From NCBI RefSeq assembly GCF_958298935.1, contig NC_084925.1, positions 16,365,001 to 16,429,000 on the forward strand: 64,000 nt of DNA, in the 5' to 3' direction. The notes under the pieces are model-generated. The model had not been told where the DNA came from and made no database searches. It was given only the letters and a program-made list of their open reading frames with translations. This document shows positions 44,589-54,449 of the stretch, piece after piece. The stretch's first letter is position 1; each line of letters opens with the position of its first letter. The DNA is from Phragmites australis. Lineage: Eukaryota; Streptophyta; Magnoliopsida; Poales; Poaceae. The translations under genes and the position numbers were made by a program.

Positions 44589-46590
44589 TCAAGTGAAAAC
44601 AAAAGCTTCTTTGCAAACTAATGCATAGCAAATAGAAGTACTAGCATCCAATTCATTCATTTCAGACTTGGTAGCAAGAAAACAAGCACCTTTCAATTTA
44701 ATCTCATTTTTCTTCTCATGAACAGATTTAGGCTTTCCTATTTTATGTTGCTCAAATTCCTTTGCTACAATCTGACTGTCACTCTTAGCATGCTTTTGAT
44801 TGTTCTCTTTACTAGCTCTAGCAACTTCATCCTTTAAAATAGCACTAGTAGGCATATGATGTAATACAATTTTCTTTTCTTTATGCACGAAAGAATATTG
44901 ATTAGTTCTACCATGATGCAAAGAATCTTTATCATACTGCTAGGGCCTACCTAACAACATAGAACATGCTTGCATTGCAGTCTAGAATCATGATACGAAC
45001 CAATAGAAAAGTGTACTCTCACCAACCATGTTACCTTTACCTTGCCGCTGTTGTTGAACCATTGAATGTAATATGGCTGCGGGTGCGGTTTGGTGTTCAA
45101 TGCAAGCTTTTCAACCATCTCGAAGCTTGCTAAATTGTTGCAGCTTCCCCCATCAATGATGATGCGACATGAACGTTCTTTGATCACACACTTAGTGTGA
45201 AACAAAGTATGTCGCTGATTCTGTTCCGCCTTCTCCATTTGTGCACTCAACACACGCTGCACAATGAGGCTCTCATAGCGGTCCGCATCTTCAGCACCAA
45301 TGTGCTCTTCGCCTTGATCATGACCATCTCCACTCCCTGCATGGTCACATGCAAGCATAGCATATGTATCTTCATCCAAATCACTAGTAGAAGAAAACTC
45401 ACCATCATCCCGCATAATCATGACGCGCTTGCTTGGACATTCCCTCTTCACATGTCCAAAACCCTTGCATTGATCACATTGAATATCCCTCATTCGCCCT
45501 GTAGATGCAACAGAAGAAGCGCTCTTTGCTGGTGTTGGTGCAGCACTCTTTGTAGCCTCGATTGCCCGAGAGGCAGAATTGGTTGTAGAAGAGCGTGACT
45601 TGCTGTTGGTAGGAGAAGGCACAGAAGCATGGTTGGTTGGAGCAGCACTTATGCGCAGCTGCCATGAACTTGCTCGACCTGCAGAAACATTAGTCCTAGC
45701 ACTGCTGCGATGTCCCTGCACTTCTCTTTTAGCCTTACAAGTAAGATGAAATAATCGAGTGACATAATTGTATTCCTCGTAAGCTAAAATGTCCTGAATT
45801 TCACTGCGCATAATATGAAGGAACAAATCTAGCTCGCATGATTCGTTTGAAAGCATCCCAAGTTTGTGGTGTATTATTTGGATTCTTTCGACGATATTCA
45901 CTCCACCAAACATAAGCAAAATCAGTAAATTCATTAGTGGCAGCCCTAACCCTTTTACCTTCCAGAAAATCATGACAATCAAATTTTTGATCAACAGCTA
46001 GTTTCCATGTGAGGTAAACATCAGGATCATATTTCCCATCAAAAGATGGCATAGTGAATTTAATCTTTCCTAGTGATTCATCATTGTCACGTACCTCGCG
46101 GCGTGGGAGTATAAGACCCATGCCGATGCGATTGAAACGTAATCGACGTCGATCACGTGCATCCACATCATCAAGCTCGGAGTCAGCGGCATAGTTGTCG
46201 TTGTTTGCTGCTACCTCGCTGCACAAATCATCGTTGTTATTGCGAAGGTTGCCATTAGTGGCCGCAATGGTGTTAGCCACTGGAGGGGCACGACCCATCT
46301 CTTCTAGGCGCTACAAAATCCCCGCGAGAGAGGTTTTGATCTCTCCAACAGAAGTCTCCAAGGTTGCAAGCTTGTTGTTTGTGTCAATTTGAGCGGCCTC
46401 CAACTGACCAAGTCATTTCATTGGTCACTTGCACATCCTCATTCAGACCTTCAGTGTGCAGTCTAACTTGGCGTTCAAAGTGTTGTTTGATGCCCCTGGT
46501 ACGAGGAGAATGTGGTGGTGTAGCATTCGTCGGAGATCCTACCATTGCTAGTGAAAAACCACAAAATCTGCAAAGCAATAAAATCACAAG
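44589..46590 (-). pseudogene. CRM-5 gag, protease and linker
   Basis: Gag starts near MVGSPTNATPPHSPRTRG (~46545), shifts frame after NEDVQVTNE (46400), and continues at 46298-45801 with KIKFTMPSFDGKYDP and VWWSEYRRKNP. Another shift leads to 45994-44951. The zinc knuckle CDQCKGFGHVKREC is intact at 45437-45478 after a serine/alanine-rich spacer. Protease has DGGS at 45143-45154, the CRM form of the active site, then PYYIQWFNNSGKVKV. The linker 44921-44589 carries GRTNQYSFVHKEKKIVLHHM. Compared with CRM-1 it keeps the whole knuckle. Confidence 0.88.
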
Positions 46591-46599
46591 AATATGCCC

Positions 46600-47508
46600 T
46601 ATGAACTACTTGAATGTGGGTATGTCAATTCTCTCACTCTCAACCTGTTCAACCAAGCTCTTACTTGTTCTTACCAGCTAAACAGGAGGTGATAGTAGCC
46701 AAAAAGATAGGAACAACCTCTAGCGAATGGTTGTATCGATGCTGCAGTCGCTAGTTCTTGTGAGGTAGCAGTCGTATTTGTGGAGCTCTAGGTAGGCTGA
46801 AAGTGTAGCAAGGAAAAAAAAGAACCACGTAAGTCAAAACAAGTTGAATAATCATTCAACGACGGTACCGTGCTGGTCCTAGGCTAGACCATACTAGAGA
46901 CGCGAGCCTAGGCACAAACAAAGTCACAGACCAGAAGCAAAACAGAAAACACAAGCACAAGCATCCGAATTGTTTTTTTCCCTTCTTCGTTGTCTTTTCT
47001 TTTTTTCACTCTTTTTTTTCTTTCTTTTTTTGTAGGAGCTTGAAATCCTCCACTAAGGCAAAAGGAACTCCCAAACAAACAACTCACAGCACAAAACTTT
47101 TTTTTTGTGACCAGGAGTATACTTTTGCTCTTTTTTTCTTTGTTTTTTCAAGGATCTCACACTTGCGGATTACAACTCAGTTTGTGAGCAGATGATGTAA
47201 ATAAACACAGCGACGGTTCTGGTGATGGTGGTGGAGAGGATTGCAACAGCGATGGTTCTAGTGGTGGTGGTTGCGATGGTGACACAAACGTGACTAGAAC
47301 TCCAAACTCTAAAGGACTAGATGCTAAGACAAGCAACTCGACACGACGATACAACCGAAAACTCAACAAGCCTCAACTACGTAGAACTAGTAAAAGGCAC
47401 AACGTGTTTTGGAACACGGTGAAAAAAACTAATCTACTATTTTTTTTTTGGTTTTTGTGGACTATAGGTAAAGCAAAAAGAAAAACTAGAAGTCTCTCAC
47501 CAATCAAC
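46600..47508 (-). other. CRM-5 leader
   Basis: Untranslated region between PBS and gag, with T-rich tracts on the plus strand (46974-47030, 47098-47152, 47432-47455) and a GGTGATGGTGGTGG stretch near 47220-47280. The ORF at 47157-47369 is low-complexity. Confidence 0.65.
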
Positions 47509-47510
47509 CT

Positions 47511-47524
47511 GAAATTTGATACCA
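47511..47524 (-). promoter_or_regulatory. CRM-5 primer binding site (decayed)
   Basis: The minus strand reads TGGTATCAAATTTC, matching the initiator methionine tRNA site for the first eight bases, two bases inside the 5' LTR. Confidence 0.7.
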
Positions 47525-47526
47525 CT

Positions 47527-48439
47527 TGATAGATGCGCTGGTCCCGAACTTTCGATGAGAGGGGTAGATGTCGATTTAGGTGGAATAGACGTTGACGATC
47601 TGACTACACCGTCCAAGAACGTTGTGCCTTAGCGATCGATACACGAACTCCAGAAGTTGTTCGTGATCTTTCGGAGCACGATCAACCTAACCACGAGGGT
47701 ATTTGTTCCTGCAAGCAATCGAAGAACGAGCAAGAACAAGATGGACAAGAAACTCAATTGTGAATATAGATGAAGAGCACAATCTGAAAACATAAGTGGC
47801 TGGGTTCCAAAAACAAGTAATCAGGCGGTCTAGCCGACACGCACGTTTACAAGACGAAGTAGCAAAAACTAGATCTATTCTATCAAAACCCAAACCCTAG
47901 AAGAGGGTGCGGCTGTCTATTTATGAGATAGAAGAGGAGAAGTTTTGGCCAAAACACAGGAAATCGAATTGGACTCTAATACAAGGCCCAAGTTTGATTC
48001 AGACTGGAAAACAGACGCGACTCTCTTTAACGATTCTGAATAGCTCAGGAGGAATTTCGAGATAAGGACGGATCCATCTAAAAGTAGATAAAATTATCTT
48101 TCCATCAAGTACTCATGGGCCCCGAGAATCCTTCGAAATCAACAGTTTTGGCCTTTATCATTTGCTGCTCTCAGGAGGGCCGAATCCGAATTGAACTCGC
48201 CTCCACTTATATACTTGGCCTTGTGTGGTTCTTCTCCCTGGTTCCTAAGGACAATAAAATCATCAGAATAGTTAAATAGTAATCCATTCTTGTAAACATT
48301 TGTGGGCAGCCCTAGGAACAAGTTCGCCTGATGATTAAGTTGGTGTGCTCGTGCTTGCGTTATTGGTCCTTCTATCACCTGTTCAGCGTGTTGTGTGGTA
48401 GGAGGAATGCGTGTATCTGCGGAAAGTATGTCCTCATCA
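47527..48439 (-). repeat. CRM-5 5' LTR (913 bp)
   Basis: From TGATAGATGCGC to CCTCATCA on the plus strand, followed by ATCAC. It is fully collinear with 29410-30321. ORFs at 47687-48489 reflect the LTR copy of the integrase tail and chance. Confidence 0.95.
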
Positions 48440-48444
48440 ATCAC

Positions 48445-50710
48445 CTTAGTTTCTTCCGGATTGGTTCTGTATGGCGCACGATTATGCAAAGAGGCCCCTA
48501 GAATGCAGTCAATTTGGTGCTCAATATCTCAAATTCGTGGCAGCCCTGGCGGTACATCCTTTGGAAATACGTCAGTGTACTCCTACAAAAGGTCAGCGAC
48601 GCTGGAGGCAAAGAAGATGAAATATCCTCGAATGAAAACAATGCGTCTTTGCATATTAAACCGTAACAAATGGAATTGTTAATATCGAAAACTGAGATGT
48701 CAAATTTCGTTGCAAGGAAACTGGAACCTTCTAATTTTATTTCCTTAGAAGGACTTGGTTCAGTTTTATTATAGATATGAGATTGCTCCAACTCACTTGC
48801 TACAATCTGATTTTCAGTTTTTAGGGTCTCATGATTTTCTGATAGCTCTAGCAAGATCATCTTTCTAATTTTTTCGGGAGTCATAGGATGTAACACAATC
48901 TTCTTGCCTTTTTTCATGAGAATATTGATTTGCTCTACCATGATGCAAACAATCTTTATCTTATTGCAAGGATTTCCTTAACAACATAGAGCATGCTTGC
49001 ATAGGTATGCATCACAATCAACATAATCATGATAAGAACCTAAAGCAAAATGTACTCTCACCATACGAGCTGCCTTAACCTTACCACTGTTGTTGAACCA
49101 TTGAATATAGTAGGGATGAGGATGCGGTCTAGTGGAAAGTGCAAGCTTCTTCATCATATCCATGCTGGCCAGATTTTTACAACTCCCACCATATTCGAAC
49201 TGAGCGCTCCTTGATGACACCTTTAATTTGAAACAAGTTGTGACACTGATTTTGCTCAGCACGAGAAATCTGAGCACTAAGCACGCGTTGGTAATTATAC
49301 TCAAATATTGGTCCGCATCACCGGTGCTTACGTGCTCTTCTTCATGTTCTAAATTTGGTTTGCCATCATCATGTTCAGAAAGCAAAGCATAGATTTCTTC
49401 ATCAAGATCACTTGCTGAATCGTACTCACAATCCTCATGAATTATTAGCATGCGCTTGCTTTGGACACTCCCTCATCATGTGACAGAAACCCTTGCTGTG
49501 ATGGCATTGAGTGCCCTTTGTACGTCCCGTTAATGCAACAGATGATGATGAACTTCTGGTCGAAGCTTGTGTGGCACATTGCGTTGGTGCGGGTGTTCGG
49601 GGTGCTAAAATTGAAGTAGAGGATGCAGGTTTATTGATGGAGGAACTTGATGTGGTGGTACATGTGGACGGAACAACGGAGGTGTGTGGCGTCCACAAAG
49701 TAATGCGACCTGCAGAAAAGTTAGTTTTTGTCCTTGATTGTTGACCATGCACCTCACGTTCAGCTTTACAACCAAGATGGAATAAACGAGTCATAACTAT
49801 ACTCCTTATAATCTAGAATGTCCTAGATTTCTTGACTTATACCACCTAAGAAACAAGCCATAGAAGCCTCCTCGTCCTCAACTAAACCACAACGCAACAT
49901 GCCAACTTGCAATTCTTGATAATATTCCTCTACTGCTATTTGTTTAATAAAGCTCTAGCATAGTATGAGGGAGCAAATTGATGTCTCATGTTCAGCTTTA
50001 ATGCTTCCCAAGTGATGGGTATATTATTTGGATGAAGGCGGCAATGCTCTCTCCACCAAACAGAAGCAAAATCAGTGAATTCACTAGCGGTAGCCCTAAC
50101 TCTTCTATCCTCGGGAAAATCATGGCTTGCAAATTTTGGATCAACAAGTAATTCGCAACTGAGGTAACCATCGGGATCATATTTACCTTCGAATGATGGC
50201 ATGTTGAACTTTACCTTAGAGAAAACATCATCACAATCACGTGCCTTGCGTTGCAGATCACGTCGCATACCTTGCTAATTAAAGTGTAGCCAACGCTGGT
50301 CACGATCGTTGTCATAATTGACGACATTCTCATCCCTGAATCAATGGCGTAGTTTTTGGAGTTTTCGGAAAGTCCTGGGATAGCAGCTGCAAGCATATCA
50401 AGTCTAGACAAAATGATGGTAAGGGTAGTGTTAGCAACTCCCTACGCGATCTCGATGGACTGGAGGCGGTCTTCTTGCAGCGACATACGCTCAATAGTGA
50501 TTCGTACATCCTCGCTAAGGCCCTCGGTGGTGATCCTCATCATCCTCTCAAAGTGAGAAATAATACCCTTCGTGCGTGGAGAGTGTTGTTGCGGACTTGC
50601 GGACTCTCGTTGCCTGACATTGTTAGTAGAAGACAAGAAACACAAAGACAATGTTCCAATTACTAAGTAGGATGTGGTGAAAAGTCGCTTGACTCTCAAG
50701 CTTTAACCAA
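48445..50710 (-). pseudogene. CRM-4 gag, protease, linker and RT start
   Basis: Gag blocks: 50699-50442, 50268-49936 (KVKFNMPSFEGKYDP, VWWREHCRLHPNN) and 49794-49435 with a Thr/Ser-rich spacer. The zinc knuckle region reads CHHSKGFCHMMREC, so the second Cys has become Ser and the Gly-His spacing is altered. Protease (49451-48978) has YGGSC where DGGSC is expected: the catalytic Asp codon is lost. The linker (48941-48498) carries KKIVLHPMTPEKIRKM and FEDISSSLPPA. RT begins with NRAPYRTNPEETK at ~48490-48445, directly at the CRM-5 target site, and continues at 29404. Confidence 0.83.
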
Positions 50711-51910
50711 AGCTCTTACAAGTTCTTACCATGAAGCAATTGTTGTCGGCTGTTGGCGGTGTCAAAAGTTCTTTGAAGCTTGGATAAAGTGATTGCCAAG
50801 GGCCGAACAAACGTACAAGGTCGAATGTGGAGCTTGGATACAGTTTTCTCACGCTCACAGTTTAGTGGCACAATATATCAAATAGTAATGCACACTGAAA
50901 AGATACTCAACCACTAATCTAGTTGCTGATCAAGCAATAAAAGTGATGAGTAGACAGCAACACGCACACATAAAGATAATGGGACTATTGCAATCAAAGG
51001 ATGAGCTATAAAAAAAAGAGAGATGCTCGTATTGCAATAGTTCAAGGAGAGACGCTAGATATTGCTCAAATTTGAAATAAGAGGGCACACGATTGCTCAA
51101 AGACTAGCACACAAAACAAAACTTGATGAACTGCAGCCCCAAACAAAATATACTTGATATAAAAAACTTTTGGCCTCCTTTTTCTATATATATATATATC
51201 AGTTATGTTTTCTTTCATTCTTTCTTTTTTGGTTTTTTTGTCCAACACAAAATTGCAAAACAGCAGGGATCCTAAACATGTGATGATGATTACTTGATGA
51301 AACAAAAACTTGTGGCGCATAACCTACCAATGAGCAGTCGCTCGAGCAAATTCAACAAGCTAGTCTCAAATAGGATCAAAGTTGTCACAAAGAATAGATG
51401 GGTTCACAAAGGAAAACATGCAACTCAGCAGATATAAGTGATGTTTTGTTGCACAACTAGCAAGAACTAGCCACTCGCACCAAACAGCAAGATGATTGCT
51501 ACAAAATGCAGGGTGCTCAAAATAGTAGCTAATGAGAGGAAGAAAATTATCGTGGCACTATTTTTAGTATGGTTTGGTAATGGAGGACACAACTAGACAG
51601 AAGATGACAAAAGCTTTCCAATGGATCAACAAACACTAGATTCTGATAACAAAACACGAACGACTCAACAAAACAGATTGGAGCAAAAAGCGACGGCTTA
51701 AGTGATGCAAAAAAAAACACGACCAACAACTTCTAGATGGATGCAACACAAATTCAACAATGCAAATACGAGATGATAAAATTGCAAACGGCTAAAAAAA
51801 AAGGTTCGGATGTTATGATTTAACCTAATATTTTTTTTGGTTTTTTTAGACTTTAGGGATGAAACAATCTACTAGTAATAAAAACAGGAAACCTCTCGCC
51901 GAGCAACCTG
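50711..51910 (-). other. CRM-4 leader
   Basis: 1.2 kb without conserved coding. Contains a (TA)n tract at 51185-51199 and T-rich or A-rich runs. The 60-84 codon ORFs have no recognisable content. Confidence 0.6.
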
Positions 51911-51923
51911 AAGTCTGATACCA
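51911..51923 (-). promoter_or_regulatory. CRM-4 primer binding site
   Basis: The minus strand reads TGGTATCAGACTT, two bases inside the LTR, close to the initiator methionine tRNA site. Confidence 0.8.
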
Positions 51924-51925
51924 CT

Positions 51926-52855
51926 TGATAAAGAGGTTGGTCCCAATCTTTCGATGAGAGGGGTTGTTTCAGTTTGGTGGAAGTGACTTTGAAGATTCAA
52001 CTATAGCGTATGATGTTGATGTGCCTTAGCAATCACTAAACCAACTCCGGAGGGTTGTTGACCTTGCCGTGAGCACGATCAACCTGAACACGAGGTTCAA
52101 TTCCTGCGAGCAACCAAATAACAAGAAAGAACTCAAGTAAAAGCAATCTGAATTTGCAAAGATATTGAAAAATGAACAAAGTGGGGTCCTATTGATGATC
52201 TTGACAACGTAGCTAAACCAATCTAACAAAATCCAATCTATTCATGATGGCTATGGGGGATATTTAAAGGGGTAGAGGATGGCCAGGAGGGTGTTGGGGT
52301 CGTGCTATATCCTTAGGACGCATCCCTAATAGACTCTACTTGATACAAGGCCCAAAGCCCATGTTGACTCAGACTGGAAAAGTGACACGCTTTGTTTGTC
52401 CGATTCCAAATATATCAGATGGAATTTGGAGGTGGGGCCGAATCCACCTGAAGTAGATGACAAGAGCTTTCCATCATGTACTCATGGGCTCCGTGATTCC
52501 TTCTATATCAAAATCTATGGCAGTTGGAAACTGATGTTGTCAGGAGAATCTGAATTCGAATCCAGAATGTGTTCAACTCAAACTCTTGCTTCCCTTGGGC
52601 CTAAAAAAAGACATGGGAATCTTAGGTAAACATGTTCCTTGCTCCCTCTTCTTCATAATTCTTGATCACATGTAAATCACAGGAATTAGGTATAATTCCA
52701 TTCTCTAAACCAGAAGCATAAAACCATATGAATAAGTGAACCTGATAGTTTAATTGACATTCTCTAGCTTGAGTAATTGGTCCATGTATCGCATCTTGTT
52801 GGACTCATCTTGAGAAGATTTGGTGTGTGTATCCAAGGTGGTGATGTCCTCATCA
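51926..52855 (-). repeat. CRM-4 5' LTR (930 bp)
   Basis: From TGATAAAGAGG to GTCCTCATCA on the plus strand. Matches the truncated 3' LTR at 26481-27198. CCTTTAAATATCC on the minus strand near 52260 may be the TATA box. Confidence 0.9.
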
Positions 52856-52985
52856 TGTTGTTACTCCACAGGGAATTGAAGTTGATCAAGCCAAGGTTGA
52901 AGCGATACACAGTTCAGCAATTCCTACAACGGTCACATAGGTGCAAAGTTTTTGTGGACTTGCTGGATTCTATCGCCGCTTTTGT
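52856..52985 (+). pseudogene. CRM-1 reverse transcriptase fragment, right of CRM-4
   Basis: Encodes [18 protein letters not shown], then (with a stop) IPTTVT and [10 protein letters not shown], equal to the RT connection of CRM-5 almost base for base. It is plus-strand and of the CRM-1/CRM-5 subfamily, so it is most simply the continuation of CRM-1 beyond the CRM-4 insertion. It breaks off into Tekay-7 sequence near 52985. Confidence 0.7.
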
Positions 52986-53350
52986 GGACTTCTTCTTCTG
53001 ACTCCGAGTCTGAGGAAGAGACTCCGCACTCCCCACACCGTCTTCAGGCTGTCGTCATCCAGCACCATCACCCTGAGATTTTGGTAGAGTTATGAGTTCG
53101 TTTAGGAGGTTACCTCTTTAGATATTTTGAGTCGTTAGAATAGCATGTTAGTTAGGAAATTAAGTTCGTCGTGTGCTTTGTAATGATTTGGATCTTTGTT
53201 TGGGTGGTTGGTGTATTGTAAAGAGATTCTTCACGGATGCATCCTTATATTAGTTAGTTTGGGAGTCTATCTCTATCGTTTTTCTGTCTGTTCTTACTTC
53301 TATTGTTCTGTCTATTTCCTTATTTCCTCATCTTCTTGCACCTATGTTAG
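52986..53350 (+). other. Tekay-7 leader
   Basis: No conserved coding. Begins with GACTCCGAGTCTGAGGAAGAGACTCC at the junction and ends at the gag ATG (53351). Its extent to the lost PBS is unknown. Confidence 0.55.
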
Positions 53351-54440
53351 ATGGTGAACCTACAAAACCGTGCCAACTCTAATGGCAATGCTTCTGATGG
53401 ACAAGGCTATGACAATTCCCCTCCACCGCCGCAGCCTTCCCTCGAGCAGTTTCTAGTAGTGCAAACTCAGATTCTTCAAGGAGTGGCCCCACACAATGGC
53501 CCAAATGCAGCAGAATCATCTCGCCACCGCCTCTGCACCGCCACAGCAACCCCGTGACAAGCTCGAAGAGTTTCAAAGGACTAAGCCACCTACCTTCTCC
53601 TATGCTATTGAACCTACGGATGCTGATAACTTTTAGTCACTCAGTGCAACACCAGGGAGAAGGTTTTGTTCACATCACACCAGCTGATAGGACCTGCCGT
53701 AGACTGGTGGAATGCCTATGTCGCTTCTCATGAAGAACCTGATAGCATCAACTGGTAGGAGTTCAAGATTGCTTTCCATTCTCATCATGTTCCCCAAGGA
53801 GCAATCAAAATCAAAAGAAAGGAATTCCTATAACTCAAGCAAGGAGGAATGACTGTGAGTGAGTATATCACAAAATTCACTCAGTTGTCCCGGTATGCAC
53901 CAGAAAACGTGGATACTGACGAGAAGAAGCAAGACTGCTTCTTAGAAGGTCTGAATGATGGACTACATTATTCTTTAGCTTCTCGTGATTTCAAGAATTT
54001 CCAGGCTGTTGTAGATCGCGCTATCATCTTGGAGCATAAGAGAAACAGGATTGAGCGCAAGCGTAAGATGGACCGTCCAGGTCAGTCAAGCAGCAACACC
54101 AGGCCCTGTTATGCCTTGTCTCAGTCAAGATCTATGAATTGTTCTGGTCAGCAGTACAACCAGCCTAGAACACAGGCTACAAATCAGAACTCATTTAGGA
54201 ATGTGGGACAGTACCCGCGCTCCAATTTTCAGGCGCCCCACACTTCAATTCAGACCTATCAAAGGAATAGCAACGCCAGTAATAACACTCAAGTTTCAAC
54301 CAAAGGCAAAACTTGTTTCCATTGTGGAGTAGAAGAACACTTTGCCTATCAGCGTCCTTAGAAGCGTCAAAGACAGCCACCTTCCCAAGGTTCAAACCAG
54401 CAGTAAAACTGCAATGGGAGTCAACCCAAGAATCATGCAA
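53351..54440 (+). pseudogene. Tekay-7 gag remnant
   Basis: ATG 53351 opens MVNLQNRANSNGN with a Pro/Gln-rich N-terminus (SPPPPQPSLEQFL). After a shift, capsid is read near 53570-53830 (RTKPPTFSYA with stops) and 53849-54361 (MTVSEYITKFTQLSRYAPENVDTDEKKQDCFLEGL). A Gln/Asn-rich nucleocapsid spacer leads to the zinc knuckle CFHCGVEEHFAYQRP at ~54310-54358, where the last Cys is replaced (Arg). The stop follows at 54359-54361. Confidence 0.83.
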
Positions 54441-54449
54441 AGCAGAACG

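Larger units (their letters stand above)
29410..48439 (-). mobile_element. CRM-5, nearly complete CRM-lineage element split by Tat-6
   Basis: 3' LTR 29410-30321 (912 bp), 5' LTR 47527-48439 (913 bp), perfect 5-bp target duplication ATCAC. Internal order on the minus strand: PBS, leader, gag with intact zinc knuckle, protease, RT, RNase H, [Tat-6], integrase, polypurine tract. Removing Tat-6 gives an element of ~7.4 kb, the usual size of CRM elements. A hand count gives about 51 differences between its LTRs (roughly 5.6%). Gag and RT are very close to CRM-1, so both belong to one subfamily. Confidence 0.95.
26481..52855 (-). mobile_element. CRM-4, CRM-lineage element split by CRM-5
   Basis: Minus-strand element with 5' LTR 51926-52855 and a left-truncated 3' LTR up to 27198. 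Its right part (48445-51925) holds PBS, leader, gag, protease and the start of RT. Its left part (27199-29404) holds the rest of RT, RNase H and integrase. CRM-5 lies between, flanked by ATCAC on both sides. RT has lost most of its N-terminal palm (fusion near 29350-29390 of QELL with [10 protein letters not shown]). The right flank TGTTG would be its target duplication, but the left one is deleted. Confidence 0.88.

Noticed and set aside
48439..48490. Fusion of RT (NRAPYRTNPEETK) to an integrase tail (DEDILSADTRI)
   Set aside because: Explained by CRM-5 insertion in CRM-4 RT: the LTR ends at 48439 and ATCAC is the target duplication.
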